Source: an uncultured Dehalococcoidia bacterium | GTDB taxonomy: Bacteria; Chloroflexota; Dehalococcoidia; Lucifugimonadales; UBA3495 | NCBI GenBank assembly: GCA_958296385.1 | Contig: OY282494.1 | Location: 1,037,416 to 1,101,415, forward strand | DNA length: 64,000 nucleotides | Direction: 5' to 3' | Part shown: positions 14,503 to 23,469 of the stretch, in pieces | Layout: each line of letters begins with the position of its first letter | How positions within the stretch are numbered: the first letter of the stretch is position 1 | Notes under the pieces: generated by a model | What the model was told of the DNA's origin: nothing | Databases searched by the model: none | The model's input: the letters and a program-made list of their open reading frames with translations, nothing else | Program-made: the position numbers and the translations under genes

Positions 14503-17133
14503 TTACTGGCTCCGGGCGGCGACTTCGGCCTGCAAGTCGGCGCTTTCGGCGGCCAGTCGCACCGTCATTCGTTCCCGCTCGTCGGCATCCTGTATGAGGT
14601 TGGCCAGCGCCAACCCGGTCATCGCATCCGGCGCGTAGGCCACCAGCCCGTCGTACTCCGGCGCAATCCGCAGGCGGGTAAATCGGTTGGACAGCGCGGC
14701 GCCGCCCACCAGCACCGGCACCCGGATGCCGGCCGCCCGAAAATCCTGCACCGTTTCCACCATCATCTGCGCCGACTTTACCAGCAGCCCCGACAGCCCC
14801 ACCATGTCCGGCCCGTGTTCCCGGCAGCCGGCAATCAGTTCCTGCGCCGCAACCTTGATGCCCAGATTGACCACGCGATAGCCGTTGTTAGACAGGATTA
14901 TCTCCACCAGATTTTTGCCGATGTCATGCACGTCGCCCCGTACCGTAGCCAGCAGCACCCGCCCCCGGGTCGCGGCGTCGGAGCGTTCCATATGCGGCTC
15001 CAGATGCGACACCGCAAACTTCATCGCCTCCGCCGACTGCAACACCTCCGCAACGATAAGCTGGTTGGCGTTGAACTGCCGTCCCACTTCGTCCATCCCG
15101 GCCATCAGCGGCCCGTTGATGATGTCCAGCGGTTCCCGTTCGGCCATCGCCAGGTCCAGGTCGTCGGCCAGCCCCTCTTTGCTGCCCTCAATAATGCACT
15201 GCGCCAGCCGGTCATCCAGCGGCAGCGCCAGCCGTTCCTCAACCGTCGCGCGGGGAGCGCGGTTGCGGAAATGCGCCGCAAACGCCGCCACCGGGTCAGC
15301 GCCCCGGTTCCAAATCAAATCCTCGGACAGCTGGCGCTCCTCCTCCGGTATGGTGGCGTACCGCTGCATCAGCTCCGAGTTGACGATGGCCATGTCCAGC
15401 CCGGCCTGCGTGCAGTGGTAGAGGAACACCGAGTTAAAAACTTCGCGGCCGGCGGCCGGCAGCCCGAAGGACACGTTGGAGATGCCCAGCACGGTTTTGG
15501 TGTTGGGCAGCGCCTCTTTAATCAGCCGCACCCCCTCGATGGTTTCCGCCGCCGAGCCGACGTAGTTCTCATCGCCGGTGCCGGCCGGGAACACCAGCGG
15601 GTCAAAGATGATGTCCTGCTCCGGCACGCCGTACTGCTCGGTAAGCAGCCCGTGCGAGCGCCGGGCCACCTCCAGCTTGCGTTCCCGCGTAATCGCCTGC
15701 GCCTGATTGGGGTCGTCGTCAATGCAGCCCACCACCAGCGCCGCCCCATACCGCCGCGCCAGCGGCACCACCTGCCGGAACCGCTCCTCACCATCCTCCA
15801 GGTTGATGGAGTTGATGATTGACTTGCCCTGCAACCGTTTCAGCGATTCCTCAATCACGGTAGCATCAGTAGAGTCCACCATAATAGGCGCCTTAACCCG
15901 GCGGTTGAGCTGGTCGAGAAAACGGATTACGTCCGTGATTTCATCCCGGTCCGGGTCTTGCAGGCAAACGTCCAGAACATGGGCGCCGTTGCGAACCTGC
16001 CGCCGTCCGACTTCGGCGGCCTCCTCAAACTTGTCGGCGCCAATCAGCCGCTTAAACCGCCGGCTGCCCAGCACGTTGGTGCGTTCACCCACGATTGTAG
16101 GCCGGGTATCCTCGTTAATCAGCACGGCCTCAATGCCGGACACGCGGGTTTCCAATTCCGGCCGTTCGCTGCGGGGCGCTTTGCCCTCCATTGCGGCGGC
16201 GATGCGGCGGATGTGTTCCGGGCCGGTGCCGCAGCAGCCGCCGGCCACGTTCAGCCAGCCGTTCTCCGCAAACCGGCCCAGCGTCGCCGCCAGCATCTCC
16301 GGGCTTTCGTTATAGTTGCCGTCTTCGTCGGGCAAGCCGGCGTTGGGCACGCACGCAATGTTGGTGCGGGACAAGCCGGCCAGCGTCCGAATATGGTCGG
16401 TCATAAACTCCGGGCCGGTGGCGCAGTTGAACCCCACCCACAGCAAATCCCGGTGCGCCAGCGACGTGTACAGCGCCTCCGCATCCTGCCCGGCCAGCAA
16501 AGTCCCCATCGGCTCAATCGTACCCTGCACCGCCACCGGCAAGACGGTATCCAGTTCGGCAAAGGCCCGGTCAATCCCCTCCAGCCCGGCCTTGACGTTG
16601 ATGGTGTCCTGGCTGGTTTCCAGCAGCAGCAGGTCGGCCCCGCCCTCGATTAGTCCGGCGGCCTGCTGGTGGTAATCGGCGGCCAGCTCGTCAAAGGTAA
16701 GCCCGCCGGTCACCGAGATTGTGCGCGTAGTCGGCCCCATTGCGCCGGCCACAAACCGGGGCTGCCCGGCATCCCGCCCGGCATCTTGCCCCGTGAACTC
16801 GGCGACAACCCGGCTGGCGATTGCGGCGGCCTCCCGGTTGATGCGCCGCGCGTGTTCCGCCAGGTCATACTCCCCCAGCACTACCGCCGTTGCCCCAAAG
16901 GTATTGGTCTCAATGATGTCGGCGCCGGCCTCCAGATAATCGCGATGAATGTCGGCAATCACGTTGGGCCGCGTGATGTTCAGATATTCGTTGCAGCCCT
17001 CGTAATCGGCGCCGCCAAAATCGTCGGGGCCCAAATCTCGCGCCTGAATCTGCGTACCCATCGCGCCGTCCATAACCAGAATCCGACGCGCCAGGGCCGC
17101 TTTCAGTGTATTGATTCGTTCGGTAATATCCAT
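14503..17133 (-). CDS. metH: Cobalamin-dependent methionine synthase, catalytic part
   Basis: An 876-residue MetH lacking only the reactivation domain. In order: the homocysteine/zinc domain (MDGAMGTQIQ near the N-terminus, VGFNCATGPEF, and the zinc ligands GGCCGTGPEHI), the pterin-binding methyltetrahydrofolate domain (GERTNVLGSRRF, DVCLQDPDRDE), the helical cap and the B12-binding domain with the GDVHDIGKNLV motif whose His ligates cobalt. It transfers the methyl group of methyl-THF to homocysteine. The full E. coli protein is about 1,227 residues; the missing C-terminal piece is the next gene. I chose ATG 17131-17133; a TTG 22 codons earlier lies in the promoter. metF is 32 kb away at 49681. 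Confidence 0.95.
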   Translation of the reverse strand: MDITERINTLKAALARRILVMDGAMGTQIQARDLGPDDFGGADYEGCNEYLNITRPNVIADIHRDYLEAGADIIETNTFGATAVVLGEYDLAEHARRINREAAAIASRVVAEFTGQDAGRDAGQPRFVAGAMGPTTRTISVTGGLTFDELAADYHQQAAGLIEGGADLLLLETSQDTINVKAGLEGIDRAFAELDTVLPVAVQGTIEPMGTLLAGQDAEALYTSLAHRDLLWVGFNCATGPEFMTDHIRTLAGLSRTNIACVPNAGLPDEDGNYNESPEMLAATLGRFAENGWLNVAGGCCGTGPEHIRRIAAAMEGKAPRSERPELETRVSGIEAVLINEDTRPTIVGERTNVLGSRRFKRLIGADKFEEAAEVGRRQVRNGAHVLDVCLQDPDRDEITDVIRFLDQLNRRVKAPIMVDSTDATVIEESLKRLQGKSIINSINLEDGEERFRQVVPLARRYGAALVVGCIDDDPNQAQAITRERKLEVARRSHGLLTEQYGVPEQDIIFDPLVFPAGTGDENYVGSAAETIEGVRLIKEALPNTKTVLGISNVSFGLPAAGREVFNSVFLYHCTQAGLDMAIVNSELMQRYATIPEEERQLSEDLIWNRGADPVAAFAAHFRNRAPRATVEERLALPLDDRLAQCIIEGSKEGLADDLDLAMAEREPLDIINGPLMAGMDEVGRQFNANQLIVAEVLQSAEAMKFAVSHLEPHMERSDAATRGRVLLATVRGDVHDIGKNLVEIILSNNGYRVVNLGIKVAAQELIAGCREHGPDMVGLSGLLVKSAQMMVETVQDFRAAGIRVPVLVGGAALSNRFTRLRIAPEYDGLVAYAPDAMTGLALANLIQDADERERMTVRLAAESADLQAEVAARSQ

Positions 17134-17170
17134 AATCCACAGCACAATTCCCCGCAAAGTTACCCCAACA

Positions 17171-17199
17171 AGGCTACCCGCAACCGTTGCCCCTGTCAA
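17171..17199 (-). promoter_or_regulatory. Promoter of the metH unit
   Basis: TTGACA (17194-17199), 17 nt, TAGCCT (17171-17176) on the minus strand. The -35 is perfect and the -10 weak (3/6); the leader would be about 30 nt, too short for a known cobalamin or SAM riboswitch. Confidence 0.5.
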
Positions 17200-17220
17200 A
17201 CCGCCATCGGGGTTTTGAGT

Positions 17221-17925
17221 ATGTTAGCATCTTATGCGATGAGCCGCGCCGCAGCAGTGAAACCGGGTATGACGCACCGCCAATCCTATTTAACCCGCAT
17301 CCGGGGCATTGATTTGCTGCCCGGCGAAACGGTGGGCGCCCTGCTGGACTGCCGGGCCGGGCTGCTTACGGAGCCCGGTTCCGGCAACCGCATCATCATC
17401 GCCACGAACCGGCGGGTTATTTCGGTTGCCCAAGGCCAGCGGGCCAGCGCAACCGAGATGTTCGCCGCCGCATCCGTCAGCGCAGTAGCCGTCCGCGACG
17501 AATCGCACCGCCGGCTGTCCGGCATCCAGGGGACAATGCTAATCATCGCCGGCGCGCTCATATACCTCGCCCTGGCCTACTGGCTGGTGGACAGATTGCC
17601 CGGCCCCATCATCCCGGTAATCAACCTCCACGTCGCCGCGGCGGCCCTGCTGCTGATTACCGTCATCGTAATCATCGCCGTCTGGCGCAGTATGTCGCAG
17701 CCGGCCGGCCGGTCAATGCAGCTGCGCGGCGCCAACTGGACGCTGGACGTTCCCACCGCAGCGCCCCGCGCCGACCTGCTGTCATTCGCCGGCGTACTGC
17801 TGGAAATGAGCGCGCTGCCGTCAGTATGCGCCTATTCCCCCGCCGCCATCGCCTCAGCGAGCGGAGCTCCAAACGGCAGCGACGGGTCAACGTCCAGCGA
17901 CAAATCGTCAACCTGCCCCCGTTGA
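17221..17925 (+). CDS. Membrane protein with N-terminal PH-like domain, unknown function
   Basis: A 234-residue protein. Residues 20-95 (from IRGIDLLPGETV through RIIIATNRRVISV) resemble a bacterial PH-like domain. Two hydrophobic helices follow (GTMLIIAGALIYLALAYW and VAAAALLLITVIVIIAVW, about residues 101-155), then a soluble tail ending in a Ser-rich segment. I do not recognise a named family. The last 94 nt overlap the 3' end of tsaD on the other strand, so the low-complexity tail may be under constraint from tsaD. ATG 17221 has GGGG eight nt upstream; later ATGs lack ribosome sites. Confidence 0.6.
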   Translation: MLASYAMSRAAAVKPGMTHRQSYLTRIRGIDLLPGETVGALLDCRAGLLTEPGSGNRIIIATNRRVISVAQGQRASATEMFAAASVSAVAVRDESHRRLSGIQGTMLIIAGALIYLALAYWLVDRLPGPIIPVINLHVAAAALLLITVIVIIAVWRSMSQPAGRSMQLRGANWTLDVPTAAPRADLLSFAGVLLEMSALPSVCAYSPAAIASASGAPNGSDGSTSSDKSSTCPR

Positions 17926-18938
17926 TATTGATAGTAAGCGCTGGCCGCAATCATCGCCCCGTTGTCGGTGCACAAAACCGGCGGCGGTATGACGGCCGGC
18001 AAAGCTGATTCGGCAAGCACGCGTTGGCGCAAACGGGCGTTGGCGGTAACGCCGCCCCCCAGCACCAGCCCCCGCGCCCCGTACCGCTGCGCCATATCCA
18101 GCAGCTTGGCGGTAAGCACGTCCACCACCGATTCCTGAAAGCCGGCGGCCAAACTTGCCACCATAAAGTCATGGCCGGCCCCGTCCGGTTCCGGATCCGG
18201 ATACAGCCCGGTTCGCTGGGCCCGGTGCAGCAGGGCCGTCTTGACGCCGCTGAAACTGAAATCCAGCGTGCCCCGCATCCACGCCCGGGGCAGGGGCGCC
18301 GCCAGCTGCTCCAGGTCGTCGTCGGTAAGGACATCCCGTTCCAGCCGCTCCAAACTCTCCGCGACTTTCTGAATTTCCGGGCCGCCGGGAAAGCCCAGGC
18401 CCAGCACGCGGGCCGCCTTGTCAAAAGCCTCGCCGGCCGCATCGTCGCGGGTGCGGCCCACCAGCCGGTAGCTGCCGTGCCCCTCCATCAAAATCAAATC
18501 GGTATGGCCGCCCGATGCCACCAGGCAAGCCAGCGGAAAGCCGGGTTCGTCGGCCGGCGATGCCCCCTGCGCTGCCAGCCACGCCGCATAGATATGCCCC
18601 TCCAGATGGTTCACCCCGATTAGCGGCACGTCCAGCGTCAGCGACAGCGCTTTAGCCGTGTTGACCCCGCTAATCAGCGCACCGGCCAGCCCGGGGCCGT
18701 GCGTAACCGCAACCGCGTCAACCTGCCCCAGCGTAATCTCCGCATCCGCCAGCGCCCGCTCCAAAGTCGGCTGCATATCCCGGATGTGCTGCCGCGAGGC
18801 CAGCTCCGGCACCACCCCCCCGTAGGGCGAATGGATGGCGGCCTGCGATGCCATGACGTTGGCCCGCAAAACGCGCCCGTCCTCAACAATCCCAACCGCA
18901 GTTTCGTCGCAGGAAGTTTCAATTCCAAGTATCAGCAT
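17832..18938 (-). CDS. tsaD: tRNA N6-adenosine threonylcarbamoyltransferase
   Basis: A 368-residue TsaD (Gcp/YgjD/Kae1), which transfers threonylcarbamoyl to A37 of ANN-decoding tRNAs with TsaB and TsaE. It opens MLILGIETSCDETAVG, the metal ligands His111 and His115 lie in VNHLEGHIYA, and the ASKT-fold loops VASGGHTDLIL and GGGVTANARLR are intact. The ATG at 18936-18938 gives the standard N-terminus; the reading frame upstream to 19319 is not conserved-looking and is rejected. The 3' end overlaps the convergent membrane protein gene by 94 nt. Confidence 0.95.
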   Translation of the reverse strand: MLILGIETSCDETAVGIVEDGRVLRANVMASQAAIHSPYGGVVPELASRQHIRDMQPTLERALADAEITLGQVDAVAVTHGPGLAGALISGVNTAKALSLTLDVPLIGVNHLEGHIYAAWLAAQGASPADEPGFPLACLVASGGHTDLILMEGHGSYRLVGRTRDDAAGEAFDKAARVLGLGFPGGPEIQKVAESLERLERDVLTDDDLEQLAAPLPRAWMRGTLDFSFSGVKTALLHRAQRTGLYPDPEPDGAGHDFMVASLAAGFQESVVDVLTAKLLDMAQRYGARGLVLGGGVTANARLRQRVLAESALPAVIPPPVLCTDNGAMIAASAYYQYQRGQVDDLSLDVDPSLPFGAPLAEAMAAGE

Positions 18939-19064
18939 AGCTCTGACAGGATAACACGAGAGCCCGATAGCCCGACGATGCCGGCAATCATTTTGATGAC
19001 ATCGGTAGCGTTTCGTCTTAGATGGTTTAATCAGCCCACCGCCCGCCATCCTGCCATTCCTGCC

Positions 19065-19083
19065 GTCATTCTGAGCGCAGCGA
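19065..19083. repeat. Fragment resembling a dispersed intergenic repeat
   Basis: The sequence around CATTCTGAGCGCAGCGA looks like a common word in dispersed intergenic repeats of GC-rich bacteria. A shorter match, CATTCTGA, recurs near 29612. Repeat status needs a genome-wide search. Confidence 0.35.
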
Positions 19084-19395
19084 TGTCCCAACGACGTAGC
19101 AACGCCCTTGACCTCCAAAAGATACGCCGTCCCCGTCAAAATCCCTCTCAAAATCCAAAAAATCAATGACGCTACCCCCTTGCCGAACGAATGTACGACT
19201 GGCATAATACCCCTATCGGGCAAATCAATCAACCCCCTATCCCCAGCCGTTTTCAGATAGAGAGCGCACCTGAGGAAGCGGGGACACCGCATCAAATCAA
19301 ACCACACCGCTAGCACCACCGCCGGAGATTCAAGTCAAAACGGCCAGTCAGCAAAATCGCAATCGGCAAGGGTAGTCCCGACCCCGCTTTCACGG

Positions 19396-19456
19396 CGCGG
19401 GCTGCCTCCGCAGGGTATCGAGCTTCAGCCCGCGTGCTGCCTCTCATTAGGGCAGG
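19396..19456. repeat. Inverted-repeat element (possible REP/MITE remnant)
   Basis: CGCGGGCTG (19396-19404) pairs with CAGCCCGCG (19426-19434), with a nested CTGC/GCAG, and a second hairpin CTGCC/GGCAG follows (19437-19455). No terminator U-run is present. Confidence 0.4.
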
Positions 19457-19684
19457 ACACGTAAAATGAAGGTCCAAAATAGTTGCGTACCAACCTCCGG
19501 CCGTAGGGCTGACAACGACTTGAATCTCCGACACCAACACCAAATCAACCGAACCCACCGCCCGATAAACGCCCGATACCGCACCGCCCGATACCAGCCA
19601 ACCAAAAACCCACTCCCAAAGGATGGCCTATCATGACTTGACCAAACCACCCGAAACGAAACGCTGCCGATGACATCCCGGAAC

Positions 19685-19713
19685 TTTACGCTGGCACGCC
19701 GCGGTGCTATTCT
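19685..19713 (+). promoter_or_regulatory. Probable promoter of the CNNM gene operon
   Basis: TTTACG (19685-19690), 17 nt, TATTCT (19708-19713), with TGC before the -10 giving an extended -10. It lies about 80 nt before the start codon. Confidence 0.5.
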
Positions 19714-19794
19714 TTCCGGGAATAATCTACATTCTTACAGGCCGCCCGTACACCGTTCCTTGGGCCGGGCCGCCGCTGGAGGTATCACGCCCCG

Positions 19795-21177
19795 ATGCTG
19801 GACATATCGTCCGACGGTTTATCAAATTGGGTCATTCTGTTGCAATCCGGAGAAATGAGCGGCGGGTTTTTCCTGCCGCTGGGCTGGCAAATCGCGCTGC
19901 TGGCCGTCAGTTTTCTGGGGGTTGCTTTCTTTACCAGCGCCGAAGCCGCGCTGATTGCGGTCAACAAAGTTCGCATCCGCTTCCTCAGCGAGCAGGGACA
20001 CCCGGCGGCCCAGGCGGTTGACCGGATTCTGCGCCAGCAGGAGAAGTTCTTTGCCACCATCCTGCTCAGCCAGAATGCGTTCACCATCTTTGCCACCGCC
20101 ATCGGCACGGCAATGGCCGCGCAGCTGCTGGGCGATTCCGGCTACGCCGCGCTGGTAACCACCCTCGTAATGACGGTGGTCATCTCCATATTCGGCGAAA
20201 TCACGCCCAAAACGGTAGCGGCAACCTACTCGGAGCGCTGGTCGCTAATCGCCGCCCGCCCCGTCATCCTGGTCGTCAACCTGTCAACCCCGTTCATCTA
20301 CTTCTTTACGGTAGCGCCCCGCCTGATTCACAAACTGCTGCGCACGCCGGATGACCGCTGGCAAACCGCCTTCACCGAGGGCGAGTTGCTGATGCTGATT
20401 GATATGTCCCGTCAGCAGGGGGAGATGGAATCGGACGAGGCGCAGCGCTTGCAGCGGGTGTTCCATTTCCGCGACCGCCGGTTGAGCGAGATTATGACGC
20501 CCCGCACCGAAATTGTCTGGATTGAGAAAGGCACCACCATGCGCCAGTTCCTGGAATTGTACGCCGAGAACAGCCATACCCGGTTCCCGGTCTATGAGGG
20601 CACGCAGGAAACCGTGCTTGGCGTCCTGTCCAACAAAGAAGTGCTAATCGCCCAGAGCGGCAGCGGAATCGGCATGGATGACCCGGTTACCGACACCATG
20701 CGCCAGGTGGATTTCATACCCGAAACCGTCACCATCTCCGATGCCTTTGACACGATGCAGGACAAACGCCTCTCCATGATGATGGTCACCAACGAGTACG
20801 GCGGCATCGCCGGCCTGGTCACCCTCAAACAGCTCACCGGCGTAATCGTCGGCACGATGGTTGACGACGACCCGCCATCCGAGGAGGCCGACGGCAGCCT
20901 GGTTCGCACCGACGACGGCGCCTTTGACGTGGACGGCGGTATGACAATCATCGAGATTAACGACCGTCTGGCCGACGACGGCATCACGCTGCCCGAAGGC
21001 GATTATCAAACCGTTGCCGGATTAGTCATCGCCCAGATTGGCGAGATTCCCAACGTGTCCGACAGCGTGCGCGCCGGGGAATTAACCATCACCGTCACCG
21101 AGATGGCCGGCGCGCGCATCGAGCAGGTTCGGCTGCAACGGACGACGCCGGACACGCCAGCGGGAGATTGCGGATGA
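19795..21177 (+). CDS. CNNM/HlyC-CorC family membrane protein with CBS domains
   Basis: A 460-residue inner-membrane protein of the CNNM-type (hemolysin/CorC) family, implicated in divalent cation (Mg/Co) efflux or homeostasis. The N-terminal CNNM domain spans about residues 25-190 with three to four membrane segments and FFTSAEAALIAVNKVRIR and GEITPKTVAA. A CBS pair follows (IMTPRTEIVWIE near 238; SMMMVTNEYGGIAGLVT near 325), then a C-terminal CorC_HlyC domain (DYQTVAGLVIAQIGEIP). GGAGG lies 12 nt before ATG 19795; ATG 19855 is an alternative start. The stop overlaps the next gene's start (ATGA). Confidence 0.92.
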   Translation: MLDISSDGLSNWVILLQSGEMSGGFFLPLGWQIALLAVSFLGVAFFTSAEAALIAVNKVRIRFLSEQGHPAAQAVDRILRQQEKFFATILLSQNAFTIFATAIGTAMAAQLLGDSGYAALVTTLVMTVVISIFGEITPKTVAATYSERWSLIAARPVILVVNLSTPFIYFFTVAPRLIHKLLRTPDDRWQTAFTEGELLMLIDMSRQQGEMESDEAQRLQRVFHFRDRRLSEIMTPRTEIVWIEKGTTMRQFLELYAENSHTRFPVYEGTQETVLGVLSNKEVLIAQSGSGIGMDDPVTDTMRQVDFIPETVTISDAFDTMQDKRLSMMMVTNEYGGIAGLVTLKQLTGVIVGTMVDDDPPSEEADGSLVRTDDGAFDVDGGMTIIEINDRLADDGITLPEGDYQTVAGLVIAQIGEIPNVSDSVRAGELTITVTEMAGARIEQVRLQRTTPDTPAGDCG

Positions 21178-21800
21178 AACTGCACCTGTTGCGCCACGGC
21201 GAAACCGACGTGAACGCCGCCGGCCGGCTGCAAGGCACCACCAACTCCACGCTGACCGACCGGGGCCGCCGCCAGGCCCACGACGCCGCCGTAGCCGGCC
21301 TGTCCTGGAACCCCGCCGCCATCTATTCCAGCCCCCTCTCCCGCGCCCGCCACGTCGCGGAGCGGCTGGCCGATTTCTGCGGACTGCCCGTAATCGACGA
21401 ACCCCGCATCGCCGAAATGGACATGGGCGACCTGGAGGGCATCACCGTCCAGCAAATGCGCGACGACTGGCCCAACCTCTACGCCGCCTGGCGACAGGAC
21501 GCCGCCAGCGTGACCATGCCCAGCGGCGAATCCCTCTACGACGTGCAGCGCCGGGCAATGGACGCTTTCGCCGACATCGACCGCCGCCACGACAGCGACG
21601 ACACCGTAGTTGCCGTAACCCACAACTTCACCATCCGCTGCATCGTCGCCGCCGTCATTGAGCTGCCCCTCTCCAACATCAACCACCTGGACTTGGCCCT
21701 GGGCAGCCGCACCACCGTCAACACCGGCGCGCGCGGCCGCCGGCTGAGCAGCTACAACGTCGTTGACCACCTGGCCCTGCCCAATCGCACCGGGTATTGA
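21174..21800 (+). CDS. Histidine phosphatase (phosphoglycerate mutase-like)
   Basis: A 208-residue member of the histidine phosphatase superfamily. The catalytic RHG motif is near the N-terminus (LHLLRHGETD, His8), with the second Arg in SSPLSRARHVA, the acidic residue in EMDMGDLEG, and the distal His in AVTHNFTIRC. Such proteins hydrolyse small phosphomonoesters such as alpha-ribazole phosphate or sugar phosphates; the substrate is not evident. It overlaps the CNNM gene by 4 nt and precedes tilS by 10 nt, forming a three-gene operon. Confidence 0.92.
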   Translation: MKLHLLRHGETDVNAAGRLQGTTNSTLTDRGRRQAHDAAVAGLSWNPAAIYSSPLSRARHVAERLADFCGLPVIDEPRIAEMDMGDLEGITVQQMRDDWPNLYAAWRQDAASVTMPSGESLYDVQRRAMDAFADIDRRHDSDDTVVAVTHNFTIRCIVAAVIELPLSNINHLDLALGSRTTVNTGARGRRLSSYNVVDHLALPNRTGY

Positions 21801-21810
21801 GGGAACCGAA

Positions 21811-23346
21811 TTGGGCCGGAACAAACGCAACCCGAAAACCCAACGGTGGTGGCCCACCACGCAAATGTACCTGCTAGGCCGAACCGCCATCCGCCGGGCC
21901 GGACTGCAAGCCGGCGATACCGTAGTAGTAGGCGTGTCCGGCGGCCCGGATTCCTGCGCTCTGATGCGGATGCTGTCCGTGTCCCGCAAATACGAGGGTT
22001 TCAAGTTGCAGCCCGCCCATCTGATTCACGACTTTCGCGGCCCGGAATCCTACGACGACGCCGCATTTGTACGCCGCCGGTGGCCCGATTGCATCGTAGA
22101 GGAAGTTGACGTAGCCGCTTACCAGCAGGAGCATCGCATCAGTTCCTTTGAGCAGGCGGCCCGCGATTTGCGCTACGCCTTTCTGGAACGCATAGCCCGG
22201 CAAACCGGCGCCCGTCTGGTAGCCCTGGGCCACACCGCCGATGACTTGGCGGAAACGGTGCTGCTCCACGTCGCCCGGGGCGCCGGCCTCCACGGCCTGC
22301 GCGGCATGAGCGAGTTTGACGACTGGCCCTATCCCAATGCCGGGCCAGATACCGGGCCGGACATCAGGGCAGACGCCGGCCTGAAAGTATGGCGGCCCAT
22401 GCTGGCAATGCGCCGCTCGCACACCATCGCCTACTGCCGGGCGCATCAGGTAGCGTTTCGCGATGACAGCACCAACTATATGCGGGAATTCGCCCGCAAC
22501 CGCCTCCGCCTGGACATCATGCCCACCCTGACCGAACAGCTGAACCCCCGCATCGTTGACGCCCTGGCCCGCCTGTCCCGCACCGCATCCACCCACGTAG
22601 ATTACGTCGAGCAGCAAGCCGACGCCCTATGGCCGGAAATCGCCCCCAACCCGGTCAACGAACACTGCGCCCTTTACCTTGACCGCAGCCGCCTGGCGTT
22701 GGCCCACCCGGCCTTGCAGCACATCATCCTGCGCCGCGCGTGGATTGCAGTCACCGGCCAGGAACGCCGGCTAACCGAACGCCATTTATCCGCAATGGCC
22801 TCGGCGGTTTCCGCCCCCACATTCGGCAAAACCGTCCCCCTCCCGCGCGGTTTCCGCCTAACCACGCAACGCGCTTGGGCGATGCTATCCCCGCCGGGAG
22901 CGCCGTCAACGGCTGCCTACCCGGAGTTGCGCCGCGAGTTTCGCCTCACCCTCCCGTGGGGCCCCATCGCCGAAGCAGTCACCAAACATGACGGCTGGGA
23001 AATCACGTGCCGGGCAGTCCAACTAAACGCAGACACCCCCTTAAACACGGGCAATCCATTGGCGGCCTACCTATCCCCGTCAGCGCTGGCCGAGGGCGCA
23101 ACCGTCCGCGCGTGGCAGCCCGGCGACCGCATCCAACCCCTGGGCATGGCCGGCCGCCGCAAGCTCCAGGACGTATTCACCGACGCCCGCATCGACAGGG
23201 AACAGCGACACCGCATCCCCCTGGTAGTAACGCCGCAAGGCATCGCCTGGGCCGTCGGCGTCCGACTGGCCAACTGGGCCGCCGTGCCGCGGGAACCGTC
23301 CGGCGCCCCAACCCCGGCTACTTTGATCAGTTTCCGGATGGGCTAA
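21811..23346 (+). CDS. tilS: tRNA(Ile)-lysidine synthase
   Basis: A 511-residue TilS, which converts C34 of tRNA-Ile(CAU) to lysidine using ATP. The PP-loop SGGPDS is at about residues 45-50, followed by LGHTADDLAETVLLHVARGAGLHGLRGM, a diagnostic stretch, and the FRDDSTNY and FARNRLR segments. The C-terminal TilS domain includes VRAWQPGDRIQPLGM and RKLQDVFTDARI. I chose TTG 21811, which has GAGGGA seven nt upstream; ATG 21865 is an alternative that still keeps the PP-loop. It is the last gene of the operon with the CNNM protein and phosphatase. Confidence 0.93.
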   Translation: MGRNKRNPKTQRWWPTTQMYLLGRTAIRRAGLQAGDTVVVGVSGGPDSCALMRMLSVSRKYEGFKLQPAHLIHDFRGPESYDDAAFVRRRWPDCIVEEVDVAAYQQEHRISSFEQAARDLRYAFLERIARQTGARLVALGHTADDLAETVLLHVARGAGLHGLRGMSEFDDWPYPNAGPDTGPDIRADAGLKVWRPMLAMRRSHTIAYCRAHQVAFRDDSTNYMREFARNRLRLDIMPTLTEQLNPRIVDALARLSRTASTHVDYVEQQADALWPEIAPNPVNEHCALYLDRSRLALAHPALQHIILRRAWIAVTGQERRLTERHLSAMASAVSAPTFGKTVPLPRGFRLTTQRAWAMLSPPGAPSTAAYPELRREFRLTLPWGPIAEAVTKHDGWEITCRAVQLNADTPLNTGNPLAAYLSPSALAEGATVRAWQPGDRIQPLGMAGRRKLQDVFTDARIDREQRHRIPLVVTPQGIAWAVGVRLANWAAVPREPSGAPTPATLISFRMG

Positions 23347-23379
23347 TACGGAGTTCCGCAATTTTCTACCCGTCATCCG

Positions 23380-23409
23380 TTAGCATCCGGCCATCCGCTG
23401 GCATATACT
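23380..23409 (+). promoter_or_regulatory. Promoter of accDA
   Basis: TTAGCA (23380-23385), 18 nt, TATACT (23404-23409). The -10 is 5/6, the -35 4/6; start expected near 23416, about 54 nt before the GTG. Confidence 0.5.
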
Positions 23410-23469
23410 GATACTCAAGGCTCCGGTAACTCAAAGGACTGGCAACTCAAAGCGTAAGGAGGGGTTCCC

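Larger units (their letters stand above)
18939..19684. other. Gene-free region with repeat-like DNA
   Basis: About 750 bp with no credible gene in any frame; the small ORFs here (for example 19310-19558 minus) have no ribosome site and cross an inverted repeat. It holds a fragment resembling dispersed intergenic repeats (19065-19083), a 9-bp inverted repeat (19396-19434) and several CCGATA-type short tandem words near 19560-19600. Composition is lower in GC than the flanks. Confidence 0.5.

Noticed and set aside
13590-14505. Frameshift in a single metH gene
   Set aside because: MetH ends at a normal domain border and the next gene has its own ATG, linker-like start and possible ribosome site.
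14452-15822. 456-codon plus-strand ORF opposite metH
   Set aside because: It is the antisense of a clearly conserved gene; its protein is His/Arg/Gln-rich without motifs. Several others (6673-8283 upstream part, 11466-12785, 31152-32870, 53092-55068) have the same origin in high GC content.
17832-19319. 495-codon version of tsaD
   Set aside because: The standard TsaD N-terminus starts at 18938; the upstream extension resembles repeat-derived sequence and has no family counterpart.
19310-19558. 82-codon minus ORF in the empty region
   Set aside because: No ribosome site, no recognisable domain, and it crosses an inverted repeat; probably non-coding repeat DNA.
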